64,000 nt of DNA from Asterias rubens (Eukaryota > Echinodermata > Asteroidea > Forcipulatida > Asteriidae). Position 1 is the stretch's first letter, and each line of letters opens with the position of its first letter. The notes under the pieces were generated by a model that saw only the letters and a program-made list of their open reading frames with translations, searched no databases and had not been told where the DNA came from. The DNA lies in assembly GCF_902459465.1 (NCBI RefSeq), contig NC_047063.1, positions 15,685,343 through 15,749,342 of the forward strand, read 5' to 3'. Below are positions 12,777 through 24,700 of this stretch, piece by piece. Position numbers and translations under genes: made by a program.

Positions 12777-13060
12777 AACCTTTTGTTGAAATCAACTAAT
12801 TGATATACTGTCCACACCAGCTGACCAACATAAACCAAAACAAAGGATCTTGATTATCTGAAAGCAATATCCCATATCTGTTAAAACTTGTAGTTGAAAT
12901 CAAGTAACTGATATTCTGTCCACACCAACTGACAATCATAGTCCGAATGCAATGAACCCAAATCCACTAGCCCAAAAGCCAACCTTGTAGTTGATAGACA
13001 AACATCTGTAGTTGATTGCGAACCAGCTGACCAAGTCAGAGGATCTTGTTTAAAGTGGAT
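12694..13060 (+). repeat. Degenerate tandem repeat of about 105 bp spanning the MET stop codon
   Basis: The words ACTGATATTCTGTCCACACC and CTGACCAACA inside the last coding exon recur after the stop near 12797-12830 and 12906-12935. A fourth partial copy near 13021 has ACCAGCTGACCAAGTC then AGAGGATCTTG. The first copy is coding (tail and stop) and the rest lie in the 3' UTR. Confidence 0.8.
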
Positions 13061-13137
13061 AGGGAGGTAGAAGTCTCTTGGCCTTTTTGCTAGGATGGTG
13101 GTGAGTTAAAATAAGATTCAACTTGTAAAAAAAAATT

Positions 13138-13275
13138 ATAATAATAATAACCGGTTTTTGTATAGTGCTTTTCACATCTGAAGGTTTGCTCAAAGCGCTT
13201 CCAACATTATTACCCCTGGTCAGAGGGCCTTATTCATTCCTTTAACATCTCAGCGCCCTGGGGAGTCTACGAAAA
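13138..13275. repeat. Dispersed repeat with ATAATA tract and GCGCTT words
   Basis: A run of ATAATAATAATAA is followed by TTTTTGTATAGTGCTTTTCA, CTCAAAGCGCTTCCAAC and ATTACCCCTGGTCAGAGG. Similar words occur at 48007-48140 and just after 57540. The class is unknown; it resembles the 3' part of a SINE or LINE. Confidence 0.55.
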
Positions 13276-13644
13276 ATGGTATGGTACCTACCTAAAAATA
13301 ACCTAAAATAACTTAAAATACCAACCTAGCATTGCTCATGTTGCAGTGAATGTAAGACACTACCTTGAGCCAGTCAGTCACAGTGATTAAACAGAAGGAC
13401 TGTTTATAAGGTCAACATTATTTTGTGTTTAGTTGCTTATATGTAACTCTGAAGGTGCTATTATTTATATGAAGAAAAAAAATGTAACTCTGCAAACTTC
13501 CTATCGGTACTAAATCTGCATGATTTTTCTTTAAGCCTTTCCAAAGAAAACTACTCACAGCCATTTATACTTGACGACTTTTGACTTATTAGTGTTTTTA
13601 ATGGCTGCAAATGATGATAGTAATTACCTTTTGAACATATATTT

Positions 13645-13810
13645 CAAAATAAACCACAAGGAAAACTGACGGGACAAACGTTTAAAGAATTTTGGGTTGA
13701 AGACCAGGACTTGAATCTGCGATCTCTGGATTAATATGTAATTCAGTGGTCACAGGTTCAAAGGCTGCCCCAGTAAACTTTTCTTTGGTGAAACCCCAAA
13801 ATATATTTCC
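13645..13810 (-). repeat. S3-type SINE-like repeat
   Basis: It has AAATAAACCACAAGGAAAACTG at the left, a CAGTGGTCACAGGTTCAAAG block and GGTGAAACCCCAAAAT at the right. These match the S3 copies at 2250-2465 and 50590-50870 in reverse orientation. Confidence 0.5.
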
Positions 13811-14454
13811 TAACATGATTTTGCTGTCAGTCATTTCAACTGAGAACAGGTGAACCCAAACAACAATTATGTACTGCCATTATTAAAGGGGTAATACTAA
13901 TATGGGACATAATATTGCCAATGACCAAAAATGCATTTGTCTTTAGAAAAACATTGATCAGCTTGTACATGAATTTTTGTGTATTAAAAGGTACTGTGTA
14001 ATCTAATAAAATTTTGCCATTATTAAATATTATAGTACTTATCAATTATTTTGAAATGGCGAAAAAGTAACATTAGGAAGTACATTTTTGTCCTTGTTCT
14101 ATTTCATGGGGTGTTTAACCCTCGTTCAAAAATCTTCCAGCCGATGGCCACACTTCATGGTCGTATTAATGGGTTTTTTTTTAATTATATTTTTTAGTTC
14201 ATATTAATCTAATAATTTTAAGTACTTAACCTCAAGGGAAACTAGGAGCTGTAAAGGTTGTATGTGCTTTCACAGTTTAAATAATGCACCTTTTATATTT
14301 TTGTACAATGAAAATTGCGCCAGTGAAGTGAGTTTTATTGCTTCCATTTGTCTATACATGTTATGTTATATTTCAACTTGATCATTTTGGCTTCATGTAA
14401 CATTCCTTAATAGTTTATTCTAGGAAAGCATTAGAGATTAGAACTATAGGCACC

Positions 14455-14938
14455 TTAAAGGCACTGGACACTATTAGTAATAACTCAAAATAATTGTTAA
14501 CATACAAACTTAATTGGTAACGAGCAATGGTTGGCTGTTGATAGGATAAATTATTGTAGGAAATAGCTCCCTCTGAAGTAACGTTGTTTTTGAGAAAGAG
14601 CTAATTGCTCACTGAAATATTAAAAAACTTCAGGCCTGAACAAATTTGTTTAGGCAAATGAAAGCACACAAACGTGTGCAACATTTTTCTTTCATTATTC
14701 TCTAGCGTCGAGACCCAACACTCACCCTAAGAGATTTACACATGGTTGTACCCGCAAGTTAACTACTTATTTATAGTTTCTTCTTATGTCTCAACACCAT
14801 GCAAAGCTTCAAACAATACTCTAGCAACTTTGATGACCAATTGAGTAACAGATACGTTATTTTATGCCTATGTTGGGATACGCCAAGTGAGAATACTGTT
14901 TTTTTGATAATTACCAAAGGTGTTCAGTGCCTTTAAAA
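14455..14938. mobile_element. M1 MITE, nearly full length
   Basis: It starts AAAGGCACTGGACACTATTA and ends with ACCAAAGGTGTTCAGTGCCT then TTAAA, an imperfect terminal inverted repeat. The interior has the family words AGCTCCCTCTGAAGTAACG and CGCCAAGTGAGAATACTG. Confidence 0.8.
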
Positions 14939-15992
14939 TAGATAGCAGTAGAAAATAAAACTATTAGAACTTTATAGTAGATGGCAATAAAAAGTAAAAC
15001 TATTTTTGTATAACTTTGACCTTGAATTCACCTTAATTATAGATAAATATCATGTCGAATCCTAGCAACTTTCATCACATTTATTCTCATGATGTTTTGT
15101 AAGCTGAAATATTAAGCTCAATTTATATAATGCATTTGAATGTTTACCATCTCAATTTAATAAATTTAAGATCGCATGATATTTTATTAAGTATTAAACA
15201 GGAGTGTACATCATTGGTTTTGTTTCGGCAACAACACCAAATGCACCTTTCTTTCAAGAGACATATGGTTGAAAAATTAGCCTGTAAAACATCTCATTGT
15301 GGTCATGTTTTTAGACAGTTTATATACACAGGTTTTGTCAAAATCTTCGTCAGGAAGATGTCACATCTGATGGCACCACAGAATACTAATTCCAAATTAA
15401 TTCTAATTATTTAACCTTTGTACTTAATGCAGTTGATAAATATTAAGGATGTTGCCAATAATGTACATTCTCTAAAGAAATCTAAACAAAAAGTTCAATT
15501 TGATGTTTTTGTTTGAATGAATTAAAGTTTTACTTCTCTTGCCTTTTCATGAAATGTTTCCCGTCTTTTTATTTGGAGGGGGGGGGGGGGGGGGTCGTTA
15601 AATAAAAAATCTTTAAGCCTAGTTCCACTAGTAGTTATTTGGTCATACTTATAGCGGTTGGCATCCTACAGATGGCTCAAATCATGCTCGAGTCAATTTT
15701 TCTTTGCTAAATATTCATAATTCCACAACAAATACCTAGAAGTGCCGCAGCTTTTTGCAGTAAAGGGGAAATTATTCATTGACTCCTGAACTTGAATCCT
15801 CTGCTCAAGTTAATATGGAGAGTCCCAAGGCCCATCAAGTGGTACCCCTTCCAAGGCAAAACGCCCCTACACCGGTGTAATTTTACAGCCATCCGAGCAT
15901 ACTAGACTCCCTAAACCTCTCGACAAATATAGGACCAACTATTTCAAGGCCCAGTGTTTTTGAGAGCAATCGCTGACTGAAGTGTTATGGTG

Positions 15993-16173
15993 AAGGGACA
16001 CGTTGCATTGGATCGGTCGAGTTGGTCCATGAAAAGCATTTGAAACCATTTGTTATGAAATGCATGTAGTTAGAAAGATATTTTAAAAGTAAAATAATAA
16101 AAAAACAATCAATACTAACAAGCCTCGAAATTGCATGGTTTTCCTTTTACTTCGCAAACTAACACAGCTCTAG
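15993..16173. mobile_element. M3 MITE, left half only
   Basis: It begins AGGGACACGTTGCATTGGAT, continues CGGTCGAGTTGGTCCATG and stops after TTCGCAAACTAACACAGC, where full copies reach their palindromic centre. The right half is missing. Confidence 0.7.
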
Positions 16174-16424
16174 TTAAGATCAAAGTCAGCTACCCCAGGT
16201 AACAATTTCCCTTCTCTTGGGCTCTAAAAATCTGTCTAGAATAGAATATGATGAAGCTTTGTTTTTCCTATTCAGTGGGGTGTGCCCATAAGGTCCCCCC
16301 CCCCCCTCCTCGGACTGTAAAGTGGGGAGCTCGGACTTAGAAGGGGAGGTCTCTGTCTCATACTTTGAGGTATTAAGTCCAACACTCGATAGCACACTGA
16401 AAAGTCCAATAGATCGTATTGAAT

Positions 16425-16640
16425 ATGACGTCACCGTTCAAATATCTGACCTACAACATGGCGTCTGAGCGCGTGTGCCGTAGAAATCAAACCGGGAATG
16501 TTGCGTGATGGGTGCTTCATTGACAGACGCGTTTGGACGCGCATACGGTTTGCCCTACAAGATGGCGACTTTCATAGCAACAAAGGGGGATATATATAAA
16601 GACTACAACCAGCACCGCCGAAGCCACTTCATTTGTACTG
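16425..16640 (+). promoter_or_regulatory. Possible promoter-like patch: CpG-rich with a TATA-like box
   Basis: The patch is richer in CG than its surroundings. It contains TGACGTCA, two ATGGCG words (ACATGGCGTCTGAGCG, AAGATGGCGAC) and the TATA-like GATATATATAAAG at about 16591. Short frames follow, but none has recognisable similarity. It may be a promoter of an unrecognised transcript or an old transposon end. Confidence 0.25.
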
Positions 16641-18450
16641 TTTACACCATTAATGATAACCAAAGACAATTCAAAATTTGTTTATCCTCCACAATGGACA
16701 TAGGCAAAACTTTATTCAAATGCAAGGATATTAAGTTAAAACTTATCTATACAAGTAGCTGGAAATATCAATTTAGGTAAACAACTCTTTCGGAAAGAAT
16801 CCAAACTAACTTCTGAAATAACTACTTTAAAATGTTGTACAAGTGGTCAGATAGTCATAATATACGCCATGCTATATATGTACTCTTTGGCCTGCGTAAG
16901 GGACAAAAGTATCGCCTTGGAAAAATTCACTACCTACTTAATGTTTTACATCTAGAAATAGATCATACACAGAATGTATCAGAATATTGAAATAGAATTA
17001 ACTGTACATTTATTTGCCTTTTGTAATAGTTTATAGCTTTTCTTTCTTTGTGAAAATCAGGCAAATATATTAATCTGTAGAATTCTGTACAATAGTTGTA
17101 ATTCTACTAAATTTGTACATGTATTGACAATGTGAAAAAGTCTGTTAGATTCTGCACTTTTCAATTTTCAGTTTAAGAATGTTTTTTTTTTTTTTTACAG
17201 ATTGCCTCGTATACAAGCCCTGTTCGTTTTCTTTATCAATATTTGAGATCATTTTGTCATATTAATTCCATTAACATTTGTCATCCAGCTGCCAGATTAA
17301 ATATAAATTTAGACAAAGAATCAATTAAGGACAAATTATAAAACAAATGGAGAAAGAAAAAAAACAATTAACATCATCACACTTTCATTTGTTTGAATAA
17401 AACCCACAGGATGATTTGAAATGTAACATGACTTTGGAAAGCTCAGCTAACATCTATATACGACCAAACTCATTAAGCTGTTCAGAAGAGAATGTTTCCG
17501 CGCAAAATTGTAAATGTACGCTAAGCAAAGAAATAGCAGAGCACATAGTGTATCAACAAAAAATACATGTCACTTTGGATTGTTGTCGTTACTGCTTAGC
17601 AAGATACTTCAGCACAACTTAATCAAGTACTCATTGACACTTTCAAATGATTTATTACGCTAAGCACATTTGTCTTTAACTTTTCAGAGATCTCAGTTCA
17701 CCCAATGTATAAACAAACAAACAACACATTTTGACCAGCGTTTAAACTTGTGTTTCCGGTAATTCTCTCAGATTTCACACCAGAGCTCATCGTTTTTGCG
17801 CAATAAAAAAAGCCAAGGAGTAGACCATGGCAATGTTGTAGATGTAAAGCACCAAAGATATGTTTTTTAGATACATGAAAATGAAACGGGAAAGGCTAGC
17901 AGGAAATAGGACTACTTTGTTGTACCTTTGTACAAACATTGACAGGAAAAGCAATCACAAAGACCTGGTCGGAAACCTTTAGGGTTGTTTCCCATCTAAG
18001 ATACGGCTTTCTTTACTGAGCAGTTCGTGGCTCGATAAGTCAATGACACAGGTGCCCAGCACAATGATTACCATTGTGTGAAAGATGGCAGCCATAACAA
18101 CTGCTGTGATGGCTAAACCAAAATTTCAGTGATTTTGTGCAAACTGACATGGAAGTTGTAAGAAATTAAATAATCAAGTCTTTTGATCAACAACTATAGG
18201 TTTAAAAACAATTCATTAAGACAACATTCATTGGAAGGGAATTGGGTCAGTTGTAAAAACAGTGACAAACCAAACCAAAACATTACGAGAAATCAAACAA
18301 TAATCATTATATAAACATATACAAAATTCAATTCTACAAGAACTACAAATAGAAAACATTAATTTAAACGTAAAACTCTTGCCCTAGTTTACATTTGTAA
18401 CATGTGCGTCAAAGTAAGTGAGCAATTTATTTACATCATCAATTGACCAA

Positions 18451-18656
18451 GCCCAATTTCATAAAGCCCCTAAGCACAAAAACCTGCTTAGCACACAAAT
18501 ATTACTTAGCAGAAGCTGGTAACCAACCAAAAGTCTGTCACATTTTTGTTGTTGTGACTGGTGCCCAACCCATATTTTGCTAAGCACACAAATTTGATCG
18601 GCAGTATTTTTGCCCAATTCGCAGTATTTCTGCTCAACAGCTTTTTAAAATTGGGC
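18451..18656. mobile_element. M7 inverted-repeat element, 206 bp
   Basis: GCCCAATTTCATAAAGC at the left pairs with GCTTTTTAAAATTGGGC at the right (14 of 17 matches). The interior has TGCTTAGCAC and a GACTGGTGCCCAACCC block. It is the clearest copy of a family seen at ten or more places in this window. Confidence 0.7.
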
Positions 18657-18755
18657 CCTGTCAACTAAATTCTTGAATAAACTTTTTAAAACTAAAAATT
18701 TGTGGAATTTTGAAAATAATTCATTTTTTGGTACAAGAATTTAACAGTTGTCTAT

Positions 18756-18965
18756 GGGTGCGTTCGATTAGCTTCCCTGGGTCGACCCCGGTCTGCCCCC
18801 CAGTGCGTTAAAATAGCTTTGAGGTCACTCCAGGTGCTCACCCAGGTCAGCCCCCAGTGCCCTGCTTGTGGAGTGGGTCAATACGAGAGGGGTGAGTGAT
18901 CGTTCGTTTAGCTCACCCGAGTGAGCACCACGGGGTTGACCCAGGGAAGCTAATTGAACGCACCC
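18756..18965. mobile_element. GC-rich MITE of 210 bp with long terminal inverted repeats
   Basis: GGGTGCGTTCGATTAGCTTC at the left is matched by GAAGCTAATTGAACGCACCC at the right, and the pairing extends about 33 bases to a GGGT(C/T)GACCC box. The interior holds more GTGAGCACC-type words in inverted orientation. The element stands out as GC-rich in AT-rich DNA. Confidence 0.85.
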
Positions 18966-20039
18966 TATATTAAAAAAATGTATGGAGTGTAAAAAGGATT
19001 ACATTTTGTTTATAATGAAACCATGTGGGATACCAAAAGGGGGTTTTCGCATCAAGTCAATCATTCTAATTTGTGGATGAATTTGCCGCTTTGTTTCCAC
19101 TAGCCAGACGATTCTTTGTTGTTGTTTTGGGGTTTTGTGTGTGATTCATAAAAAAGGTTTTAACACGGGCAGTTATTAATTTGATACATTTTCTAATTGT
19201 CATATTTTTTAGTTCGGTCACAGCACACAAAGTTATTTTATGTTCGTCACTTAGAAACTAACGATTACTACTGGTAGGCAATTATTGCTTGTGGAATCTC
19301 AAGGAATTGGTGGCGATGCTTTCTGTCTAACAATTCTATGATATTAGGAGCCAGGGCAAAATTTCATTCAACCCAGGTAACAGTCGATTGTTCGCTTTAC
19401 TGCGCTTTCTGTTTCCAACCCAGGAAACAGTAAGAACAGGGAAAAAGGTTTGCTTACTAGCCAGTGCTGAATGTTACAAACAAGTAACATTGCATTGTGA
19501 ATCAGTGCTCAACCAAAGTGTCTTCACAACTTGTGAAGCACACAAATGCTTAACACAAATGTTCTACAACAAGAAGCAAGTTACTGTTTCAAATGTTCAC
19601 AAGCACTGATCAGTTACTCCTTGATATTTTGACTGTCCATTTTTTTTCTATTCAGAGTCTTTAACAATATTATTTGGTGCTATAAAAGAAAACAGATCAT
19701 GTCATCGGTAAAAAAAATTCATCAATGCATCTAGAAGTAATTTCTGTAATTAATTTTTTGGTTTTGGAAACTAGTAAACATTAAAAACAATTTATTAAAA
19801 AGAAAAATTGACATCCTCAACATCCTACAACACACAAAAACTAAGAAATGCAGGACTCCGTCCTGTCACCTTGTTTCTTTATTGGTTCCCATCAAAAATA
19901 GCATCTAGCCACGAATGGCTACAGCTACCTGGATGATCCTACCAGATGGCTTTCAATGTGGCTGTGGCTGTTGGCTTTCACTGTGCGCCAAGGCAGACAT
20001 GGCGGTCTACTTATAATGAATAATTCTAAAATGAGTGTT

Positions 20040-20260
20040 GAATGTTAACCCTCCTACTATCTGATCATTTCATATCACCAAGTGTGGTTTTGAATTATAA
20101 AATATGCAAACCTGCAGTATGGTGTAATTTGGTGATGGCATCTACACATTACATCAACCCTCCTACTGTCTGACCATTCAATACCATTAATTGGTGTTTT
20201 TGATGATAGATTGACAATGCCAACCAGCAATAAGTCATCATGTGGTTACTGTAGTCATGT
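20040..20260. repeat. Two tandem units of a ~110-118-bp dispersed repeat
   Basis: AACCCTCCTACTATCTGATC and AACCCTCCTACTGTCTGACC start two successive units, each followed by a GTGGTTTT or GGTGTTTT word and CATCWACACA. The same unit is tandemly repeated at 28958-29330. Confidence 0.7.
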
Positions 20261-21721
20261 ACACAGTTCGGTGACCGTTTTCTACCGAGGAAATGGAACA
20301 AAAGGGATCTGGGGGTTTTGACAGAGTGAGATTATCCTCTCTTCACTTTCATGTACAAAACAAAAAACAAGGAGATCTAAAAAAGGGAGAACAAAAAGAG
20401 GACCTTGATTTACCGAGTTGACAAAACATGTGCACAGTTTTGCCACCACACACAACCCTTGCAGTTAAATGGTTTGTTAATTTGCTTGAAGTATACAAAA
20501 TTATCTGCCTGGACAAGGAAAAACTCTTGGTGGCAGTCTCTAGGCATCTTTTTAAAAAGTCGGTCTGCAATTTAACCAAATCTTTCAAACTCAGCCGAAG
20601 CCACATTCAAAGCCAACTTTCGGGAGGAGTCACTCTTAGAAGATAAACAGACCCCTTGCATATGACGTCATAAGATAAACAGCGCCCTCACTGAGGTAAA
20701 AAGCAATACAAATATCAGTGGCTGAATGTTGCGCGTGGCGTGTACATGTACATGCATGCACTTTTCCCCTCGTTTGACCTCTAGCTTATATGCAAGGAGG
20801 TACAATAGAAACTTCATCAAAAAGTTTCCACTATGGTCTCCCAATAAAGAAACAGCCTTTCTGACTCATGCCATTTTCACACTTTCGACTCAATTCTCAT
20901 GGGAAAAAAAACCTGCCCAAAACAACCAGGAAGTTCCTTGGAAATGGTCAACCTCTCACGACTCCATGTTTGTCTCACGCTTAATGCAACTGTCCTGTTG
21001 ACAATGAGCACACTCGGTATGCTAACCCTAAGGTTCTCTCATCTAACCCTACTCCTAAGCAGGTACCATTTCCTGGGGGGGAAAAACTACTATCTCACAG
21101 GTTCCACAGAGTAAGCACATGAAGTGTGAAAAGGTCAACGACATTTTTCTTTGGAGTTACCCAGAAAAGTTGTCGGTGTGAATGGGGGCAGAACAGTGCA
21201 ACAGAGCAGAGTTGTCTACATCAATCTCAGGGGCTTTGTCACATGAGCCAACTTGGAGGCAACCAACTGAATCGCATGCTACAGGACCACTTTGGTAGCA
21301 CAGAAGTAATTTTCTAAAGTTTTGTTTTTGTTTTTTTACAATAGTATACCCAAGAAAAATATGTGAACATTCAATTGAGACTGCCTTTTCTTATTGAAGG
21401 TTGCCTGGAACTGGTTGCCTGCTGGTTGCCTCGTGTGACATGAGCCTTCCACTGAAGTCATTTAAGAAAAGCAACATTTGCCAGCATTCAAAACATACCC
21501 TGATCATACCTTGGTCAGGATGGGGACTTATGTACACCATCAACAGGTGCTAGAACCACTGAAGACATCTTGCAGACACCTTGAATTAAAAACAAAAAAA
21601 GACTTCATACAAACAGGGTATGTTTTGCATACATGCACAAAATTACAACACGAAAACGACTCCTTAAGTTAAGAGGAATTTAGCATTCATGTCAAGACTA
21701 CGGAACACTAATCCTTTCTAA

Positions 21722-24700
21722 TTATAATCTATCCCCAAACCCATCACTTGATTCACTAGTTGACCCCTCAATGACCTCTCCGGTCACCCGACAGCGGTGT
21801 TTCATGGCACGGTCGTACGCCTGCTGGACTGACTTGCGCACAGCTGACTTGCGGCCTTCCATCAACTTGGCTTGGTCCAGACCCGAGTCCACGCCGAGTG
21901 GTTCCAGCTTAGACCTTGGAAGCCATTGCCTGGACGGAGAGGAAAATTAAGAAGGAATTTAGCAAACTAGCAATCAGACGTGCATAATATTAATTAAGCA
22001 TTTAGTAATTTGTAATTAAATAATTTTGTTTGGGTTTGAAATTATCAACATGATTGAAATTATGAGATGAATACCATATTTTTTCAGAAAGTTAAAATTA
22101 AACGCAATCAATACATATTTATTTTACTATATGTAAAAACAAACCAAACCTAAAGTCTGGCAAGGCTAGTAACAATATGAATAACCCATTATTAGTATTA
22201 TTACAGTGATACGTAGGCCTAAAACAAATAAAAACAAATTAACAAAGCACACAGCAAACACTACAAGATTAAAATACATTAAAACAACCAAGAACAGAGC
22301 TGCCAACATTTGCATCTCGCAATGAGGAAGATTTTGTGCAATTATAAAAGTATTTAAAATCACATTCGGAATAATTAAAAAACAAACAGAATCAAATACA
22401 ATCAAATTCTGCAAATAAATGTTGGAGAGGGCACGATAAAAGTAAACCCACTATTAGTATTATTACAGTAATAGGCCTAAAACAAATGAAAACAAATTAA
22501 CAAAGCACAAAAAAAACACTAAGATTAAAAACATGAACAGAGCTGCCAACATTTGCATCTCTTAAATAAGGGAGATTTTGTGCATTTAGAAATCACATTT
22601 GGCATTATTAAAAAAAAAACAGAATCAAATACAATCAAACTCTGCAAATAAACTTTGGCGGCGGCATGATAAAAGTAAACAAGAGAGAAAGAGATTTATT
22701 ACAGGGATGAGAGTCATTGCGCACAAAAAGGTCTGAAACCACACATGTAGGAAACAAATTCTGCTGATGTATGTTGAAATTATGGCTTTTTCCACCTGAA
22801 TGGTAACCCCTGGAGTTATAGATTCCACTGAGATTTTAGGAACAGTGTTCTCAGCACTAGAGAAGTAGATCAAAGAGCAGGATTTTGTTTTTTTTTATGG
22901 AAAAAGTAACGGCTGATTTTCTTCACCAGGCTGACTTAAAAAGTCTGAATTCAGATAAAAGTCTGACAAATTTCATCCCTGTCATTAACAAATTCAAGTC
23001 AGGTTGTAGAGAGGATTGTTGTATCCCAATTGGTGGCTACAGCTATGACAACCACTTTTGCTAAGACGTTACAAAAACAAGTATGCATGGTGACCAAGCC
23101 ATAGCCATTAATTCGGCCTAAACCTGTGCCGTCAGTACAACCTGTGCAGCATAGAGCTATATTTAATGAACAGATCATTGGTATATCAGGCTGGCAGCTG
23201 CTAATGTGTCATAGGGAAATCTGTCCCTCGGAGTTGCTGTCCCCATATGGGAACAACATGGATCAAAAGAGGACACTATCAGAAGAAGTTGTACACAGTT
23301 TGCCTAATGGTGGGAACAAAGCTCTGGGGGACAGAATATGCCAATTAGGTACCGTTACATTCACATTAGTGCTTTCATTCTTGTGCATGTAATATGCATG
23401 GTTCCACAAACCCAATATTGCAACAACCCCCAAACCCCAATTATGCAACAAGAAATCAACTCTTCTGACAAAAATATACATTCTTCCCAGTGCAACCCAA
23501 ACTTTTGATATTGATAGTGTCTAAAGTTATTTCATTTATCATCAACGAATAACTACCACCACAGCACCATTCAGAGGAAGAAAATTTGGAAATAAATGTA
23601 CCATAGTCTCTCAACAAAACAACCGCCAGTCTTTTTCAAAGTCCTAAATTAATTTTGAGTAGACCACAATACCGGAGTACCAAAGTGGTATAGTATAGCC
23701 CCTTTCTATTGAAACGCCACAGCCTTCTGTGTTTTTATCAACCAAGGAAAACTATGAAAAATGAAAAAAAAAAAAAAAAAAAAACTGCCAGTTTATAACA
23801 ATGCAAAACAAATATTCAAAAACAGTATTGAATTTGTTGGAAACAAAGCAATCATCAATGGGTGGTATTTGATTGAATTGAAAGTTTGCAGAATTTTTTT
23901 TAAAACATTCGTCCGTGCCAACCAGATTTGTTTATCAACAATGGAATGGTCTTAAAGAACAGCTTCAAAATGCAGTATTTCTATTTCACTTACCATGTTC
24001 TCTTGTTGTCGAAGAAGAGCACAAGGTAGAGATGTTCCTCAATGACGACTCGTTGATTCAACACTTCCATCGGAGGCACTGGGATTGGAACACCGTTATG
24101 AAAGAAACCTGATCTGGGCATCTTAGGATTTATGATCTGCAAGAAGAAAAAAACCTTTATGATCAGTTTTCCCAAGAAAGAAATAGAAAATTCCATAACT
24201 ATTGCTACAAATGACTACATGTGCCACAGTTCTACAAGTCCTTCTTGAGTGAAGGGAAACTGTTTTATAATACTAATAACACATAAGAGCAAAGTTAACA
24301 AAAGGAGTGAAACAAATGAACAACAACAATTTAATGACTAGCCAAGAAAACAAATCAAAAAGAGTAAGTAAGGCTGTGGGAACAGAAATGTCTTGAGAAG
24401 TAATTTTCACACAGCCAACATTGCCGTTGATCTGAGCTTGTAGGTAGCGTGGAACAACTGCGAAGGCTCTGTCCCCACCTGTCCTTTTGGATCTAGGAAT
24501 GGAAAGCAAGGTCAAGTCCGAAGAGGAGCAGAGTAGATGTCTGTGTACATCCAGGACGTTACCATTTTGTAAATGTATCAAATCAACAGTATAAGGGATA
24601 GCTTGGGCATGAAGAACTTGGTGAAATTTAGTGTGCACATTTTGGAACAGATTACTTCTTTAATAGGAAGCGGAAGTAGCTGTGTCAGCCGACTATCAGA

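Larger units (their letters stand above)
12777..21721. other. Spacer between the convergent MET and BRPF genes
   Basis: I see no conserved coding exon in these 9 kb. The left end is the MET 3' UTR of unknown length and the right end is the BRPF 3' UTR. The rest is AT-rich with repeats listed separately (S3, M1, half an M3, M7, an 18.8-kb MITE and a 110-bp repeat). A GC-richer patch at 16425-16640 is the only stretch with promoter-like features. A minus-strand AATAAA near 19877 is a possible BRPF polyadenylation signal. Confidence 0.6.

Noticed and set aside
16186..16780. Open frames of 82 and 91 codons around 16.2-16.8 kb
   Set aside because: No recognisable domain, no splice partners, and the minus-strand frame runs through a poly-C/G tract.
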